A stretch of DNA of 64,000 nucleotides from BMS3ABIN04 sp964553325 (GCA_964553325.1 CAZKKI010000071.1:62001-126000), one strand, 5' to 3'; shown: positions 54,187 to 63,526, counted from the first letter of the stretch. Made by a program: numbers and translations. The notes: generated from the sequence alone by a model not told the origin.

Positions 54187-56358
54187 TTAAAATATTATTT
54201 CTAAATTTAACGAAATATTTCTTATGGGTGAAATGTTACCTATCATTTCCACGTAGTTGTAGTTAAGTACGTTGTTTAAAGCGAGAAATAAATTGGCGGG
54301 CAAACCGAGAGTGAAAAAGTTATAACCTGTGCGTAAATCGAGTACGTAAACCGGAACACGCGCGTCGCCGTTTGGTACAAGTCCCAAATCCACTAACTCT
54401 ATGTCGATTTCTTCAACGCGACTCCAATACCTGAAATCGATACCGAAAGTAAAGCCGCCCGGAGTGTAATCGGTTTGAATGTTTACGGAATGTTTCGGCC
54501 GGTATTTCAGAGCTTTGTTTTTGTTCAAGTCTTCTGTTAGCAACAGTGTATAATTTATTCCGGCGGTAAAATTTATATCGGGAATTTCAAATTTTCCTGT
54601 AACTTCGGCTCCGGTTATACGTGCACGTGTAACGTTGTTAAAAGTAACTTCTCCGTCGGTTATGTCTATTGCCGGTTCGATCATATCAAAAAATTCGTTA
54701 TTAAAAACAGCTAAATCCAAATTAATATTTTCCGTCAACTGTTTGTTAATTCCAATTTCAAAATTATAATTTGTCTCCGATTTTAGTTCGGGATTCGGTT
54801 TAACTTTAATGCCGCTTGTAATTGTCGATGTGAACGTTTCCGCCAATGTCGGTGCACGGAAACCTTTTGTTAAATTGCCTCTAAGAATTGTTTGAGATTC
54901 AAGTTTATAGTTAAATCCGATTTTGGGTGAAAACGAATACTCGGGATTCAAATCATGCAGTTTATTATAGTCGAACCTTGCACCTCCCGAAAGTTTTAAT
55001 TTTCCGGTGAGATTGTATTCCGCTTGAGCGTAAAACGCAAAGCCGTTTGAATGTTTGTTACCGAAAATATTGGAGTTTACCGTACCGTAAGTAATTTCAG
55101 AACCACCGACGAGAAATAAGTTTTTATGGAATTTATAATTTGCGAGTAGCTCCAATCTGTATTGGTTTGAGCCGGAAAAATTTCTGCTTTCCGATTTGTC
55201 TTTCCAAAACGAACGGTACAAACTGGATTTAAGCGATAAGTTTAACCTCTGTGAAATTTTGTTTTTATAGATTGAGCCGAATAAAAACCTTTCGGAATGA
55301 ACTTCGTTCCCGATTTGATTTTGCGAGGGAATCAGAGCTTCGCGAGAATTTTTCCAATAATCGAACGTTGCTTTGTCTCTATAAAAGCCTGTCGCCATAA
55401 ACGAAAGGGAAACGGAATCGGAGAATTTATACAGACTTTTGAAATAACCTGAAAATCTGTTTTGCCAATCGTTCATTCTGTAACTCATATCTTCGTAGCG
55501 GGTGACGGAAAACGCGATTCCCAGATTGCCGAATTTATTCGAGTGGCTTACGGTAAAATTGTTAAATGTTCTGTATTTATCGGACCAGTCCCATTCTTTA
55601 TGAAAAGGTTTATCGTAAGCTCCGACTTGGGTTTTGATCATTGTTACCGGTTTTTGAGGAATATTTTTTGTGATGATATTAATTACTCCGCCGATGGCGC
55701 TTGAACCGTACAGGGAACTTGCCGCTCCTTTGATAATTTCTATTCTGTTCAAATCGCTTATCGGGACCAATTCCCAAATTATTTCGCCGGTGTCGCCGGT
55801 AAATGCCGGAATACCATCGATTGCCACTAAAACCCGTGTTCCCGCACCCCGACTGTAACCGCTTGAACCCCGAATGCTTACTTGATCGAGTGTAACGTTG
55901 ACTCCGGGCGCATATCTTAAAACATCGTCAAGTTTGATGAAATTTTTTTTGGAGATGAAGTATGGAGAGATTACAGAGGCACTTACCGGTAAATCGGAAA
56001 TTTTTTGCCGGTGTTTTCCGGCGGTAACCACAACTTCGTTAAATTTTAGCGTTGTTTCACGAAGTATGATTTTAACGGAAACTTTATCTTTGTTAAGTCC
56101 GATATTTTTTGTGAACTTTTTGTAACCTACCATGGAAGCAACAAGAGTGTAATTTCCATACGGAATGTTCCGGAGTTCGAAATTTCCTTGTAAATCGGTT
56201 GCAGTGCCCCGGTTAGTATTTTTCAGCAGAATGTTTACACCTACAAGCGGAATGCCTGTTTCGTCTGTTACTTTACCTTCTATAGTTCCTGCTTGCCCGA
56301 AAATAATTGCTGGGATAATAAAGAAAAATCCAAAAAGTATTTTTACGGGTTTCCTCAT
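54187..56358 (-). CDS. TonB-dependent outer-membrane receptor
   Basis: The 723-residue protein has a signal peptide, an N-terminal carboxypeptidase-regulatory-like beta domain (GTIEGKVTDETGIPLVGVNI), a plug domain (VVVTAGKHRQKISDLPVSASVI, VDVLRY-like region, GSSAIGGVINIITK) and a 22-strand-like barrel ending in aromatic and hydrophobic strands (SLNLEIIF). It imports a large ligand, such as a siderophore, cobalamin or glycan, driven by TonB. The ligand cannot be told. It starts 1 base after the lipoprotein gene's stop, so the two are cotranscribed. Confidence 0.94.
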   Translation of the reverse strand: MRKPVKILFGFFFIIPAIIFGQAGTIEGKVTDETGIPLVGVNILLKNTNRGTATDLQGNFELRNIPYGNYTLVASMVGYKKFTKNIGLNKDKVSVKIILRETTLKFNEVVVTAGKHRQKISDLPVSASVISPYFISKKNFIKLDDVLRYAPGVNVTLDQVSIRGSSGYSRGAGTRVLVAIDGIPAFTGDTGEIIWELVPISDLNRIEIIKGAASSLYGSSAIGGVINIITKNIPQKPVTMIKTQVGAYDKPFHKEWDWSDKYRTFNNFTVSHSNKFGNLGIAFSVTRYEDMSYRMNDWQNRFSGYFKSLYKFSDSVSLSFMATGFYRDKATFDYWKNSREALIPSQNQIGNEVHSERFLFGSIYKNKISQRLNLSLKSSLYRSFWKDKSESRNFSGSNQYRLELLANYKFHKNLFLVGGSEITYGTVNSNIFGNKHSNGFAFYAQAEYNLTGKLKLSGGARFDYNKLHDLNPEYSFSPKIGFNYKLESQTILRGNLTKGFRAPTLAETFTSTITSGIKVKPNPELKSETNYNFEIGINKQLTENINLDLAVFNNEFFDMIEPAIDITDGEVTFNNVTRARITGAEVTGKFEIPDINFTAGINYTLLLTEDLNKNKALKYRPKHSVNIQTDYTPGGFTFGIDFRYWSRVEEIDIELVDLGLVPNGDARVPVYVLDLRTGYNFFTLGLPANLFLALNNVLNYNYVEMIGNISPIRNISLNLEIIF

Positions 56359-56359
56359 T

Positions 56360-56857
56360 TTATTTTCCTCCCGGCGGTTGAACGGGCGGATGATTAAAAT
56401 CGCATGTTATGTTAATATTGTGCAAAAATGTGTTTTCCGGGATAATTAATCTTCCGGGTTTTGTCGAATCGCCCGGATTGAAATATATTCCGGCAATCGT
56501 CCAATCTTCCCGTTTTAGCGAGATAGTTTCCAAAGTAGATTGTGCTACGGCAAGGTAACCGTATTCCCCGGGTTTAATAACGCCGAACAGTGAATTGTTC
56601 TCAGTCGTATATTTATATTCGTTTACCCCGTATGGAATTTCGTTGCTTACGTATTTTAAATTTTCCGCACTGAAATCGGTTGTATCCAAAAGCGGCTTTT
56701 CGAATAACACAATGTGCGTACGTTTTACGCTATCGGGCCACTCACCAATGAAATATATTGTTCCGCTGAATCCGGGTTCTTGCAAACCAGGTTGAATACC
56801 ACCGTCGCAATTCCATAACACAATGGCGAGCAATAAATATTTCAGCAAGTTTTTCAT
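56360..56857 (-). CDS. Lipoprotein cotranscribed with the TonB-dependent receptor
   Basis: The 165-residue protein has a lipoprotein signal (LLLAIVLWNCDGG, Cys 17) and no recognised domain; it ends in a proline- and glycine-rich tail (NHPPVQPPGGK). Its stop is 1 base from the receptor start, a very tight coupling, so it may be a surface or periplasmic accessory to the receptor, as is known for substrate-binding lipoproteins paired with such receptors. It follows purM by 6 bases. Confidence 0.6.
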   Translation of the reverse strand: MKNLLKYLLLAIVLWNCDGGIQPGLQEPGFSGTIYFIGEWPDSVKRTHIVLFEKPLLDTTDFSAENLKYVSNEIPYGVNEYKYTTENNSLFGVIKPGEYGYLAVAQSTLETISLKREDWTIAGIYFNPGDSTKPGRLIIPENTFLHNINITCDFNHPPVQPPGGK

Positions 56858-56863
56858 TGCAAA

Positions 56864-57859
56864 TTATTTTATTTTGCCGATTAGAAATCCTTCTTCACCC
56901 AAACGTTTCGATAGTGAGATTACCGACTCGGCGTTTTTTTCGTCGCAAATTGCTATCAAGCCTACTCCCAGATTAAATACGCTTCTCATTTCATCGTCCG
57001 GTATGTCACCCGCGTTTTGTATTAGTTTGAAGATTGCCGGCTGTTCCCAAGAATTCCAATTTATTTCGATGGATAGATTTTCGGGGACTACCCGTTTCGT
57101 GTTTCCCAAAATGCCTCCGCCGGTAATGTGGGAAAATGCTTTTACCAAGTTTCGGGAATGGAGCTCTCGAATTAAACTCAAGTAAGATTTGTGAATTTTT
57201 AGAAGTTCGGCGCCCAAAGAATTTTCAAGTTCTTCCGGCTTTTCTTCCAAATCGAATTTTTCGAGCAATACTTTTCTTGCAAGCGAATACCCGTTAGTAT
57301 GCAATCCCGAAGACTTAAAACCGATTAATATATCGCCGCTCGTTACGTTTTTACCGTCCAGGATATTTTCTTTTTCTACGATACCGACAATCGTTCCCGA
57401 AATATCGTAATCCGTTTCGTCATAAACTCCGGGCATCTCGGCTGTTTCCCCGCCGATAAGTGAAATGTTGTTTTCTTTACAGGCTATCGAAAAACCTTTT
57501 ATTATCGATTCCGCAATAGACGGATTGAGCTTACCGAATGCAAGATAATCCATAAAATACAACGGTTCGGCGCCACAAACGGCAATATCGTTTACACAAT
57601 GATTTACCAAATCTTGCCCGATTGTATCGTGAACATTCATTCGAATCGCAATTTTGAGTTTGGTTCCGACGCCGTCGACGCTCGAAACCAAAACCGGTTG
57701 TTTATATTTTTTTATATCCAGTTCATAAAATGCGCCGAAATGACCTATTCCGGCCAACACATGTTTGTTGAATGTTGACTTGACATGCCGTTTGATTTTT
57801 TCAACGGTTTCGTCGCCTGCTTTTAGATTTACTCCCGCTTCTTTGTACGAATCGCTCAA
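56864..57859 (-). CDS. purM: Phosphoribosylformylglycinamidine cyclo-ligase
   Basis: The 331-residue enzyme closes the imidazole ring of purines to give AIR. It begins SDSYKEAGVNLKAGD, has SSVDGVGTKLK, the DLVNHCVNDIA strand, GGETAEMPG and HITGGGILGN, all PurM motifs. Length is normal. It heads the leftward group and is not with other pur genes. Upstream is a 240-base region shared with hrcA. Confidence 0.95.
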   Translation of the reverse strand: MSDSYKEAGVNLKAGDETVEKIKRHVKSTFNKHVLAGIGHFGAFYELDIKKYKQPVLVSSVDGVGTKLKIAIRMNVHDTIGQDLVNHCVNDIAVCGAEPLYFMDYLAFGKLNPSIAESIIKGFSIACKENNISLIGGETAEMPGVYDETDYDISGTIVGIVEKENILDGKNVTSGDILIGFKSSGLHTNGYSLARKVLLEKFDLEEKPEELENSLGAELLKIHKSYLSLIRELHSRNLVKAFSHITGGGILGNTKRVVPENLSIEINWNSWEQPAIFKLIQNAGDIPDDEMRSVFNLGVGLIAICDEKNAESVISLSKRLGEEGFLIGKIK

Positions 57860-58061
57860 CTTTACTCCCGTTTAATTTTCCGCCTGGTAAAATAACATAT
57901 TTTTTATAATTCTTAAACACCGGAAACAAAAGAGTAAGCTAGGAAGTGAAATGAAACAAAACGGATTTTTCTTTGTAAGAGGGGACGTTCCGGAATAATG
58001 GAACCTATAGCATGTAATTGCATCGAATAATAGGTAAAATATTCAATTTTTTGGTAAATTT

Positions 58062-58069
58062 TAAGTTTG
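58062..58069 (+). promoter_or_regulatory. Possible -7 element of the hrcA operon
   Basis: TAAGTTTG matches the TAnnTTTG consensus and lies 30 bases before the hrcA ATG. No good -33 TTG is seen. Confidence 0.3.
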
Positions 58070-58099
58070 TAACGGAACAATTAAGTTAATAATAATAAT

Positions 58100-59146
58100 A
58101 TGAGTTTGGGTGAATTAACAGAAAGAGAAAAAGCTGTTTTACGGTATGTAATCCATCAATTTATTTTGACCGCCAGTCCGGTAGGTTCGCGTGTTATTTC
58201 CAAGAAATATAATCTTGGATATTCTTCGGCGACCATACGAAATATTATGGCGGATTTGGAGGAATCCGGTTACCTCGGTCATCCGCATACTTCGGCGGGA
58301 AGGGTTCCTACGGATAAGGGTTACAGATATTATGTCGATTCGTTAATGGGAACTCCGAAGCTTTCTCCGTCGGTGAAAAGTTTAATCGAATCGAGTATTT
58401 CCTCAACATCGAAAGAAACCGACGAATTACTGAGGGTAACGTCCACAATTTTATCCGATATTACAAAGCAATTGGCGTGCGTTACTTACCCGAAATTCGA
58501 TAAAGCCAAACTGGAAAAAATTCAGTTGGTCGGACTTTCCAGCAAAAGGATATTGGTTGTTCTAACCGTTAGTTCCGGTTTGGTTAAAACAATTACACTG
58601 GAGATTAATTCGGGTATCGATCAGAAAAATTTGATTTCGATTCAACAATTATTGAACGAAAGACTATCGGGATTAACATTTTCCGAAATCCGTAAATCGT
58701 TCAGAAAACGGATAAAGGATTACAAATCGGAATATAAACCGATAATCCGGGTTTTTCTTGCATCTGTTGACGAAATTTTTACGGATGTGAGAGAATACGA
58801 AAAATCGATAATAACCGGAGCAAAGCACATTTTACAGCATCCGGAATTTGAAGAACACGAGCATCTTCACAGCATTATAGAATTGATAGAAGATAAAGAT
58901 GTTATTATTCACATAATGGACGATCAGCTGAAAATGCAGAAAGGCGATGTTTTGGTTTCCATCGGTAGCGAAATAAAGGATAGGAAACTAACCGACTACA
59001 GTCTGATTGTAAAGGAATATAAAATCGGCGATCTTGCCGGAAGCATCGGAATTGTTGGACCGAAACGAATGGAATATTCGAAAGCGGTTGCATCCGTAAT
59101 TTATGTGGCCGAATTGCTTTCCAAAGCATTGCAAAAAAATAATTAA
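58100..59146 (+). CDS. hrcA: Heat-inducible transcription repressor HrcA
   Basis: The 348-residue repressor has the N-terminal winged helix LTEREKAVLRYVIHQF and SSATIRNIMADLEESGYL, followed by SAGRVPTDKGYRYYVD, then the GAF-like sensor domain. HrcA represses chaperone genes by binding CIRCE operators. It heads hrcA-grpE-dnaJ, but I do not see a CIRCE inverted repeat in the 240 bases upstream. No Shine-Dalgarno before the ATG. Confidence 0.95.
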   Translation: MSLGELTEREKAVLRYVIHQFILTASPVGSRVISKKYNLGYSSATIRNIMADLEESGYLGHPHTSAGRVPTDKGYRYYVDSLMGTPKLSPSVKSLIESSISSTSKETDELLRVTSTILSDITKQLACVTYPKFDKAKLEKIQLVGLSSKRILVVLTVSSGLVKTITLEINSGIDQKNLISIQQLLNERLSGLTFSEIRKSFRKRIKDYKSEYKPIIRVFLASVDEIFTDVREYEKSIITGAKHILQHPEFEEHEHLHSIIELIEDKDVIIHIMDDQLKMQKGDVLVSIGSEIKDRKLTDYSLIVKEYKIGDLAGSIGIVGPKRMEYSKAVASVIYVAELLSKALQKNN

Positions 59147-59158
59147 CGAGGTGAAAAA

Positions 59159-59794
59159 ATGAAGGAGAAAAAGAAAACGATGAGCGAAGAAACAAAAAAG
59201 ACAAAAGAAAAAGAAGAACATAAAACCAAAAAAGAAAAAAAATCGGGTAAGGGGAAAAGGGAATTGGAAGAAATAAAAAAAGAATTGGATGTTGTTTTGG
59301 AAAAAGTTGAAGAACTGGAAAAACAAAACGAAGAATTGAAGGATTCGTTGTTAAGAAAAGTGGCGGAATTCGAAAATTATAAAAGGCGAACGGAAAAAGA
59401 TCAATTGAATCTGCTGGAATATGCTGCCGAATCGGTATTATTAAAAATCATTCCGATTTTCGACGATCTTAATCGCTCGCTCGAACACATTGACGAAACC
59501 GATAATGTCGAATCGATTAAAGAAGGATTGAAATTGGTGGTGGATAAATTCAAAAAAACGCTCGAGGAAGTGGGGGTTAAAAAAATAGAAACAAAAGACA
59601 AACAATTCGATTACAATTACCACGAAGCGTTGATGCAACAAAATGTTGAAGGTGTTCCGCCTCATACGATTATAACCGAAGTTGAGCCCGGTTATATTTA
59701 CAAAGATAAAGTGCTGAAACACGCCAAAGTTATTGTCAGTCAAGATAACACCGAAGCTTCCGAAAAGGAAGAGAGCGGAGAAGCACAAAATTAA
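59159..59794 (+). CDS. grpE: Nucleotide exchange factor GrpE
   Basis: The 211-residue protein has a highly charged, lysine/glutamate-rich N-terminal coiled coil (residues 1-85), then the core with LLRKVAEFENYKRRTEKD and the C-terminal beta-wing motif DYNYHEALMQQ and VEPGYIYKDKVL. It releases ADP from DnaK. GAGGTG lies well placed before the first ATG; a second ATG at 59180 is in frame. It is 12 bases after hrcA. Confidence 0.95.
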   Translation: MKEKKKTMSEETKKTKEKEEHKTKKEKKSGKGKRELEEIKKELDVVLEKVEELEKQNEELKDSLLRKVAEFENYKRRTEKDQLNLLEYAAESVLLKIIPIFDDLNRSLEHIDETDNVESIKEGLKLVVDKFKKTLEEVGVKKIETKDKQFDYNYHEALMQQNVEGVPPHTIITEVEPGYIYKDKVLKHAKVIVSQDNTEASEKEESGEAQN

Positions 59795-59817
59795 GCGAAA
59801 AGGAGTAAAGTTAAGAA

Positions 59818-60942
59818 ATGGCAAAAAGAGATTACTATGAAGTTTTGGGAGTTTCGAAAGATGCGTCGCAAGACGAAATAAAAAAAGCATACAGAAAACT
59901 GGCAATGAAATATCATCCCGATAGAAATCCGGGTGATAAGGAAGCCGAAGAAAAATTCAAAGAAGCCGCCGAGGCTTACGAAGTTTTAAGTGATCCGGAT
60001 AAAAGAGCAAAGTACGATAAATTCGGTCACGGCGGATTGAAAGGAGATCCGAGTTTCCACGGTTTTACGGATATCAACGATATCTTCAGTCATTTTTCCG
60101 ATATTTTCGGCGGTTCGTTCGGAGGCGGTTCGATTTTCGATGATTTTTTCGGCGGCGGAAGAACAACCGGTTATTCTTCGGGGAGAACATCTACGGGCAC
60201 ACCCGGCTCCGATTTAAGAATCACACTTAAATTGACATTAGAAGAAATTGCCAAAGGAACAACTAAAAAAGTTAAATTAAAACGATATGAAGTATGCGAT
60301 GTTTGCGGCGGAACCGGTGCAAGTAGTCCTTCCGCATTTAAAACATGTCAAGTATGCGGCGGTTCGGGTGAAATAAGACAAGTATCCCGCTCAATTTTCG
60401 GACAATTTGTAAATATTGCTCCGTGTAAAAACTGTAACGGAACTGGCAAAGTAATTTCGGATCCTTGCAAGAAATGTAAGGGCGAAGGAAGAATTTATAC
60501 CGAAGCCACTATAAATATTAACGTTCCGCCGGGTGTAACGGATAACAGTTACATGACGTTGCGCGGTGAAGGTAATGCAGGAAAAAACGGAGGTCCCGCA
60601 GGCGATATTATCGTAATTTTCAAAGAATTACCGCATCAATATTTTACGCGTGAAGGCGACAACATAATTTACAATTTATATTTGAGTTATCCCGAACTTG
60701 TACTCGGTACCGAAGTGGAAGTGCCTACTTTAAGTGGCAGGGCAAAGTTAAAAATTGAACCCGGATTACAACCCGGCAAATATTTGAAAATGAGGGAAAA
60801 GGGAATTCCGCATTTACACAGCCACGGTGCAGGAGATCAATTGGTTAAAGTAAACGTGCATGTTCCGAAACATATAAATTCGAGGGAAAGAGAATTATTG
60901 AAAGAGTTAAGCAAAATGCCTAATATTCAAGCGCCGAGATAA
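59818..60942 (+). CDS. dnaJ: Chaperone protein DnaJ
   Basis: The 374-residue co-chaperone has the J domain with HPD (YHPDRNPGD), a glycine/phenylalanine-rich linker, four zinc-finger repeats (CDVCGGTG, CQVCGGSG, CKNCNGTG, CKKCKGEG) and the C-terminal substrate-binding domain. It stimulates DnaK. AAAGGAGT is well placed. Together with grpE and hrcA it forms the heat-shock operon; dnaK and groEL are not in the window. Confidence 0.97.
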   Translation: MAKRDYYEVLGVSKDASQDEIKKAYRKLAMKYHPDRNPGDKEAEEKFKEAAEAYEVLSDPDKRAKYDKFGHGGLKGDPSFHGFTDINDIFSHFSDIFGGSFGGGSIFDDFFGGGRTTGYSSGRTSTGTPGSDLRITLKLTLEEIAKGTTKKVKLKRYEVCDVCGGTGASSPSAFKTCQVCGGSGEIRQVSRSIFGQFVNIAPCKNCNGTGKVISDPCKKCKGEGRIYTEATININVPPGVTDNSYMTLRGEGNAGKNGGPAGDIIVIFKELPHQYFTREGDNIIYNLYLSYPELVLGTEVEVPTLSGRAKLKIEPGLQPGKYLKMREKGIPHLHSHGAGDQLVKVNVHVPKHINSRERELLKELSKMPNIQAPR

Positions 60943-60961
60943 TTTAAAAATAAATTAATAA

Positions 60962-61461
60962 ATGGCTTTATCAAACTGATAAGTGAAATATCGCGCAAAT
61001 TCGGTTTAACCGTTACCGAGTTTTCCGTAATTTCATTTTTAACCATTTCGTTGGTGGGAGGCGCAGCCGCTTATATAGCTAAGTATAATAAGGTTTTGCC
61101 GAACGAAGCTGATTTTAACTATTCGGAAAAGGATAGTCTTTATTTTGAACTTAAAAGAAAATCGGCGCAAAAAAATCAAAATAACAAAAAAATTGTTGAT
61201 TCTAAGCAAGAACTTTTAGATTTTAGTAAAGATAAATTCGAAAAGAAGAAAAAATTACTTCCGAACGAAAAAATTAAGGTTAATTCGGCCGATTTGGAAA
61301 CACTGATTAAGTTGCCCGGAATCGGAAGAAAAACCGCACAAAAAATTATCGAATTTCGTAACTTACATGGGAAATTTGATTCGATAAACGATTTACTTAA
61401 AATTAAAGGAATCGGAAAGAAAAAATTAAGTAAATTTAAAAAGTTTATAATAATAGATTAA
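60962..61461 (+). CDS. ComEA-like membrane protein with helix-hairpin-helix motif; start region appears frameshifted
   Basis: The C-terminal part (61273-61461) is a double helix-hairpin-helix with ADLETLIKLPGIGRKTAQKI and LKIKGIGKKKL, the DNA-binding motif of ComEA-type proteins. The frame's first usual start is a TTG at 61051 (136 residues), but the N-terminal membrane helix (TEFSVISFLTISL) is encoded further upstream in the same frame with no standard start codon. An ATG at 60962 is one base out of frame; a single extra T in the TTT run at 60967-60969 would join them, giving 166 residues. The coordinates given assume that join. An alternative is initiation at a rare codon such as ATA or CTG. 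Confidence 0.6.
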
Positions 61462-61490
61462 AAATTGCATTTTCAACTCTTGGAGGAAAA

Positions 61491-62051
61491 ATGACTAAAC
61501 GTTCCGAACCATGGTATATTCATGCTGCACTTTATGTTGTGATAGCAATACTTACCTACATTCTTATTAAAGTCGCAATTATCGACCCGACGAATTACAT
61601 CGAAAAAGAAAATTATTATAGAACCGAATCCAGATTAAGAATGGATAATATACGCCAAGCTGAAATTCTTTGGCAAAAACAATATAAAAGATATACGGAT
61701 GATTTGGATAGTTTGATTATGTTTATCAAAACAGATTCTACGGTTGCCAAAATTATGACCGGTGTCGATACGATTACGGGTAAATCAACCAATCCGTTTA
61801 AGAAATTAACGGTAGGCGAGTTTATTCCCGATTCGATTAAATATACACCCAAGTCGCACAGCATTTACATCTTGCAAGTCGATACTACTACTTCAATTGA
61901 TACGGTAATTAATTTCAGAACGGGGAAAATTTCCAGAATTGATACGAACATTGTAATCGGTACGAGATATTACGTGGAAGATCCGGACGGTTACGGTACA
62001 ATAGGTTCGGTTGATAATGAAGCTTTGAAAAATACCGCTTCTTGGGAATAA
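61491..62051 (+). CDS. Membrane-anchored protein resembling a pseudopilin, unknown function
   Basis: The 186-residue protein has one N-terminal transmembrane helix (residues about 11-29), then a helical segment with RMDNIRQAEILWQKQYKRY and a strand-rich domain. The layout recalls type II or IV pseudopilins, but no prepilin peptidase site (G/E at the helix start) is seen. GGAGG lies at good spacing before the ATG. It is 29 bases after the comEA-like gene and 15 before the PilM-like gene. Not assignable to a family. Confidence 0.5.
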   Translation: MTKRSEPWYIHAALYVVIAILTYILIKVAIIDPTNYIEKENYYRTESRLRMDNIRQAEILWQKQYKRYTDDLDSLIMFIKTDSTVAKIMTGVDTITGKSTNPFKKLTVGEFIPDSIKYTPKSHSIYILQVDTTTSIDTVINFRTGKISRIDTNIVIGTRYYVEDPDGYGTIGSVDNEALKNTASWE

Positions 62052-62066
62052 TGAGGAATTCGTCCC

Positions 62067-62966
62067 GTGTTTGTTAATCACGCCGGATTCAGTATTTCTT
62101 CACAAAAGCTGCAATTGGTGGAAATTGATTTTAACGACGGAAGGTTCCTTATCGAAAATATTGATGAGGAACCTTTTCCTTCTGATATAGATAAAAACAC
62201 TTCTTCAACTCAATTCCTGTCGGTTTTACAAACCGCTTACGAAAAAATAATAGACAGAAAGGAACTGAAAACGGATATTGTTTCTTTCGCATTGCCGTCT
62301 TTCTTTTTTAAGTCGGCTAAAATTCCGTTCGATCCGAATCTAATTACCAAAGATTTGGAGAGACATTTGAAATGGGAATTCGGAATTTTGTTTCCCGGTG
62401 TTAACCCCGATGATTATGTTATAGATAAATTTGCTCTCGAAGAAGATTCAAACGAATTGATTCTTTTCGGGATAGAAAGAAAAATTTTACAAACGGTGCA
62501 CAAGTTTTGCATCAGAAATAATTTAACGCTTAAATACGTGGATAATTCTTTCATCGCCAGCATAATTCTATTGCCTCATTTAACGGAAGCATCTAAGAAA
62601 AATTTCGTTTCCGTTTTTATTAACAAAAATTATTATGTCATCGCATTCGTTAAAAATTCGGTTCCGGTTTTTTATCGTTTTGTGGAATCCGGTGGCGAGA
62701 ATTCAGCTCCGGCAATGTTTGAAAGATTGGAAAAATTCAAGAATGATTTGCTTACAGATAACGATTTACCGGAATATTATGTATTTGGCGACGGTCTTCA
62801 ACAGGATTTTATAGATGAACTGAACAAAAAAAACGGAATATTTTTTCACACGGTAAATCCATTTAAATTACTTGAATTGAATCAAAGATTAAAAGAAAAT
62901 CCGCTTGTGCAGCAAAAGTTTTATTCGTTTACCGCCGCAACCGGTATGGCAATGAGATTAATTTGA
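62067..62966 (+). CDS. PilM-like actin-fold protein
   Basis: The 299-residue protein has the pattern of PilM and related type IV pilus proteins: an early strand-rich half, LPSFFFKSAKIPFDPNLI and DLERHLKWEFGILFPG in the middle, and a final segment NPFKLLELN before TAATGMAMRLI. The start is GTG with GAGGAATT a few bases further up. PilM assembles at the inner membrane and links to PilN; no pilN, pilO or pilQ gene follows, only rsmD. Identification is moderate. Confidence 0.5.
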   Translation: MFVNHAGFSISSQKLQLVEIDFNDGRFLIENIDEEPFPSDIDKNTSSTQFLSVLQTAYEKIIDRKELKTDIVSFALPSFFFKSAKIPFDPNLITKDLERHLKWEFGILFPGVNPDDYVIDKFALEEDSNELILFGIERKILQTVHKFCIRNNLTLKYVDNSFIASIILLPHLTEASKKNFVSVFINKNYYVIAFVKNSVPVFYRFVESGGENSAPAMFERLEKFKNDLLTDNDLPEYYVFGDGLQQDFIDELNKKNGIFFHTVNPFKLLELNQRLKENPLVQQKFYSFTAATGMAMRLI

Positions 62967-62969
62967 CAG

Positions 62970-63518
62970 ATGAGAATTATCGCCGGAAAATACAAAGGTA
63001 GAGTATTAAAAGTGCCGCCGGTAAAATTAACCCGACCTACAACAGATAAAACCAAAGAAGCAATTTTTAATTATTTAAACAACATAATCGATTTCGAAGG
63101 GATTTTGATGTGCGATATTTATGCGGGTTCCGGTTCGCTTGGACTGGAGGCGTTAAGTCGTGGAGCAAAAGAAGTTCATTTCGTGGAAAAGAACTTTGCA
63201 GTCGTAAAGATTTTACAGCAAAATATTTCCATGCTGAAAGCCGAGAACAAAACCAAAATTTTCAAGCTTCCGGCGGTCAGGTTTTCGAAAATGAAAAATC
63301 ACGCCCGTTATAATTTTATTTTTGCCGATCCGCCTTTTTTCAAAGATGATATACACATTGTGGCGAAAAATATTTTAAATAATAACTTTTTAGAAGAAGA
63401 TGGTATTTTTTTAATCGAGCGCTCAATTCAAACAAGGGAAAAAGACGTGGAAAGTTTCGGGGTTGAACCGTTTAAACAATTGGGCGATAGTCTGATTTAT
63501 AGTTTAAGTGATATCTGA
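62970..63518 (+). CDS. rsmD: 16S rRNA guanine-966 N2-methyltransferase RsmD
   Basis: The 182-residue methyltransferase has RIIAGKYKGRVLKVPP at the start, RPTTDKTKEAIFN, the SAM motif DIYAGSGSLGLEALSRGA and the catalytic FADPPF. It modifies G966 of 16S rRNA. Length is standard. It is followed 60 bases later by coaD, a common pairing in many bacteria. Confidence 0.95.
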   Translation: MRIIAGKYKGRVLKVPPVKLTRPTTDKTKEAIFNYLNNIIDFEGILMCDIYAGSGSLGLEALSRGAKEVHFVEKNFAVVKILQQNISMLKAENKTKIFKLPAVRFSKMKNHARYNFIFADPPFFKDDIHIVAKNILNNNFLEEDGIFLIERSIQTREKDVESFGVEPFKQLGDSLIYSLSDI

Positions 63519-63526
63519 TTTTCTCA

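Noticed and set aside
57860..58099. Possible CIRCE element upstream of hrcA
   Set aside because: No inverted repeat matching the CIRCE consensus could be found on either strand.
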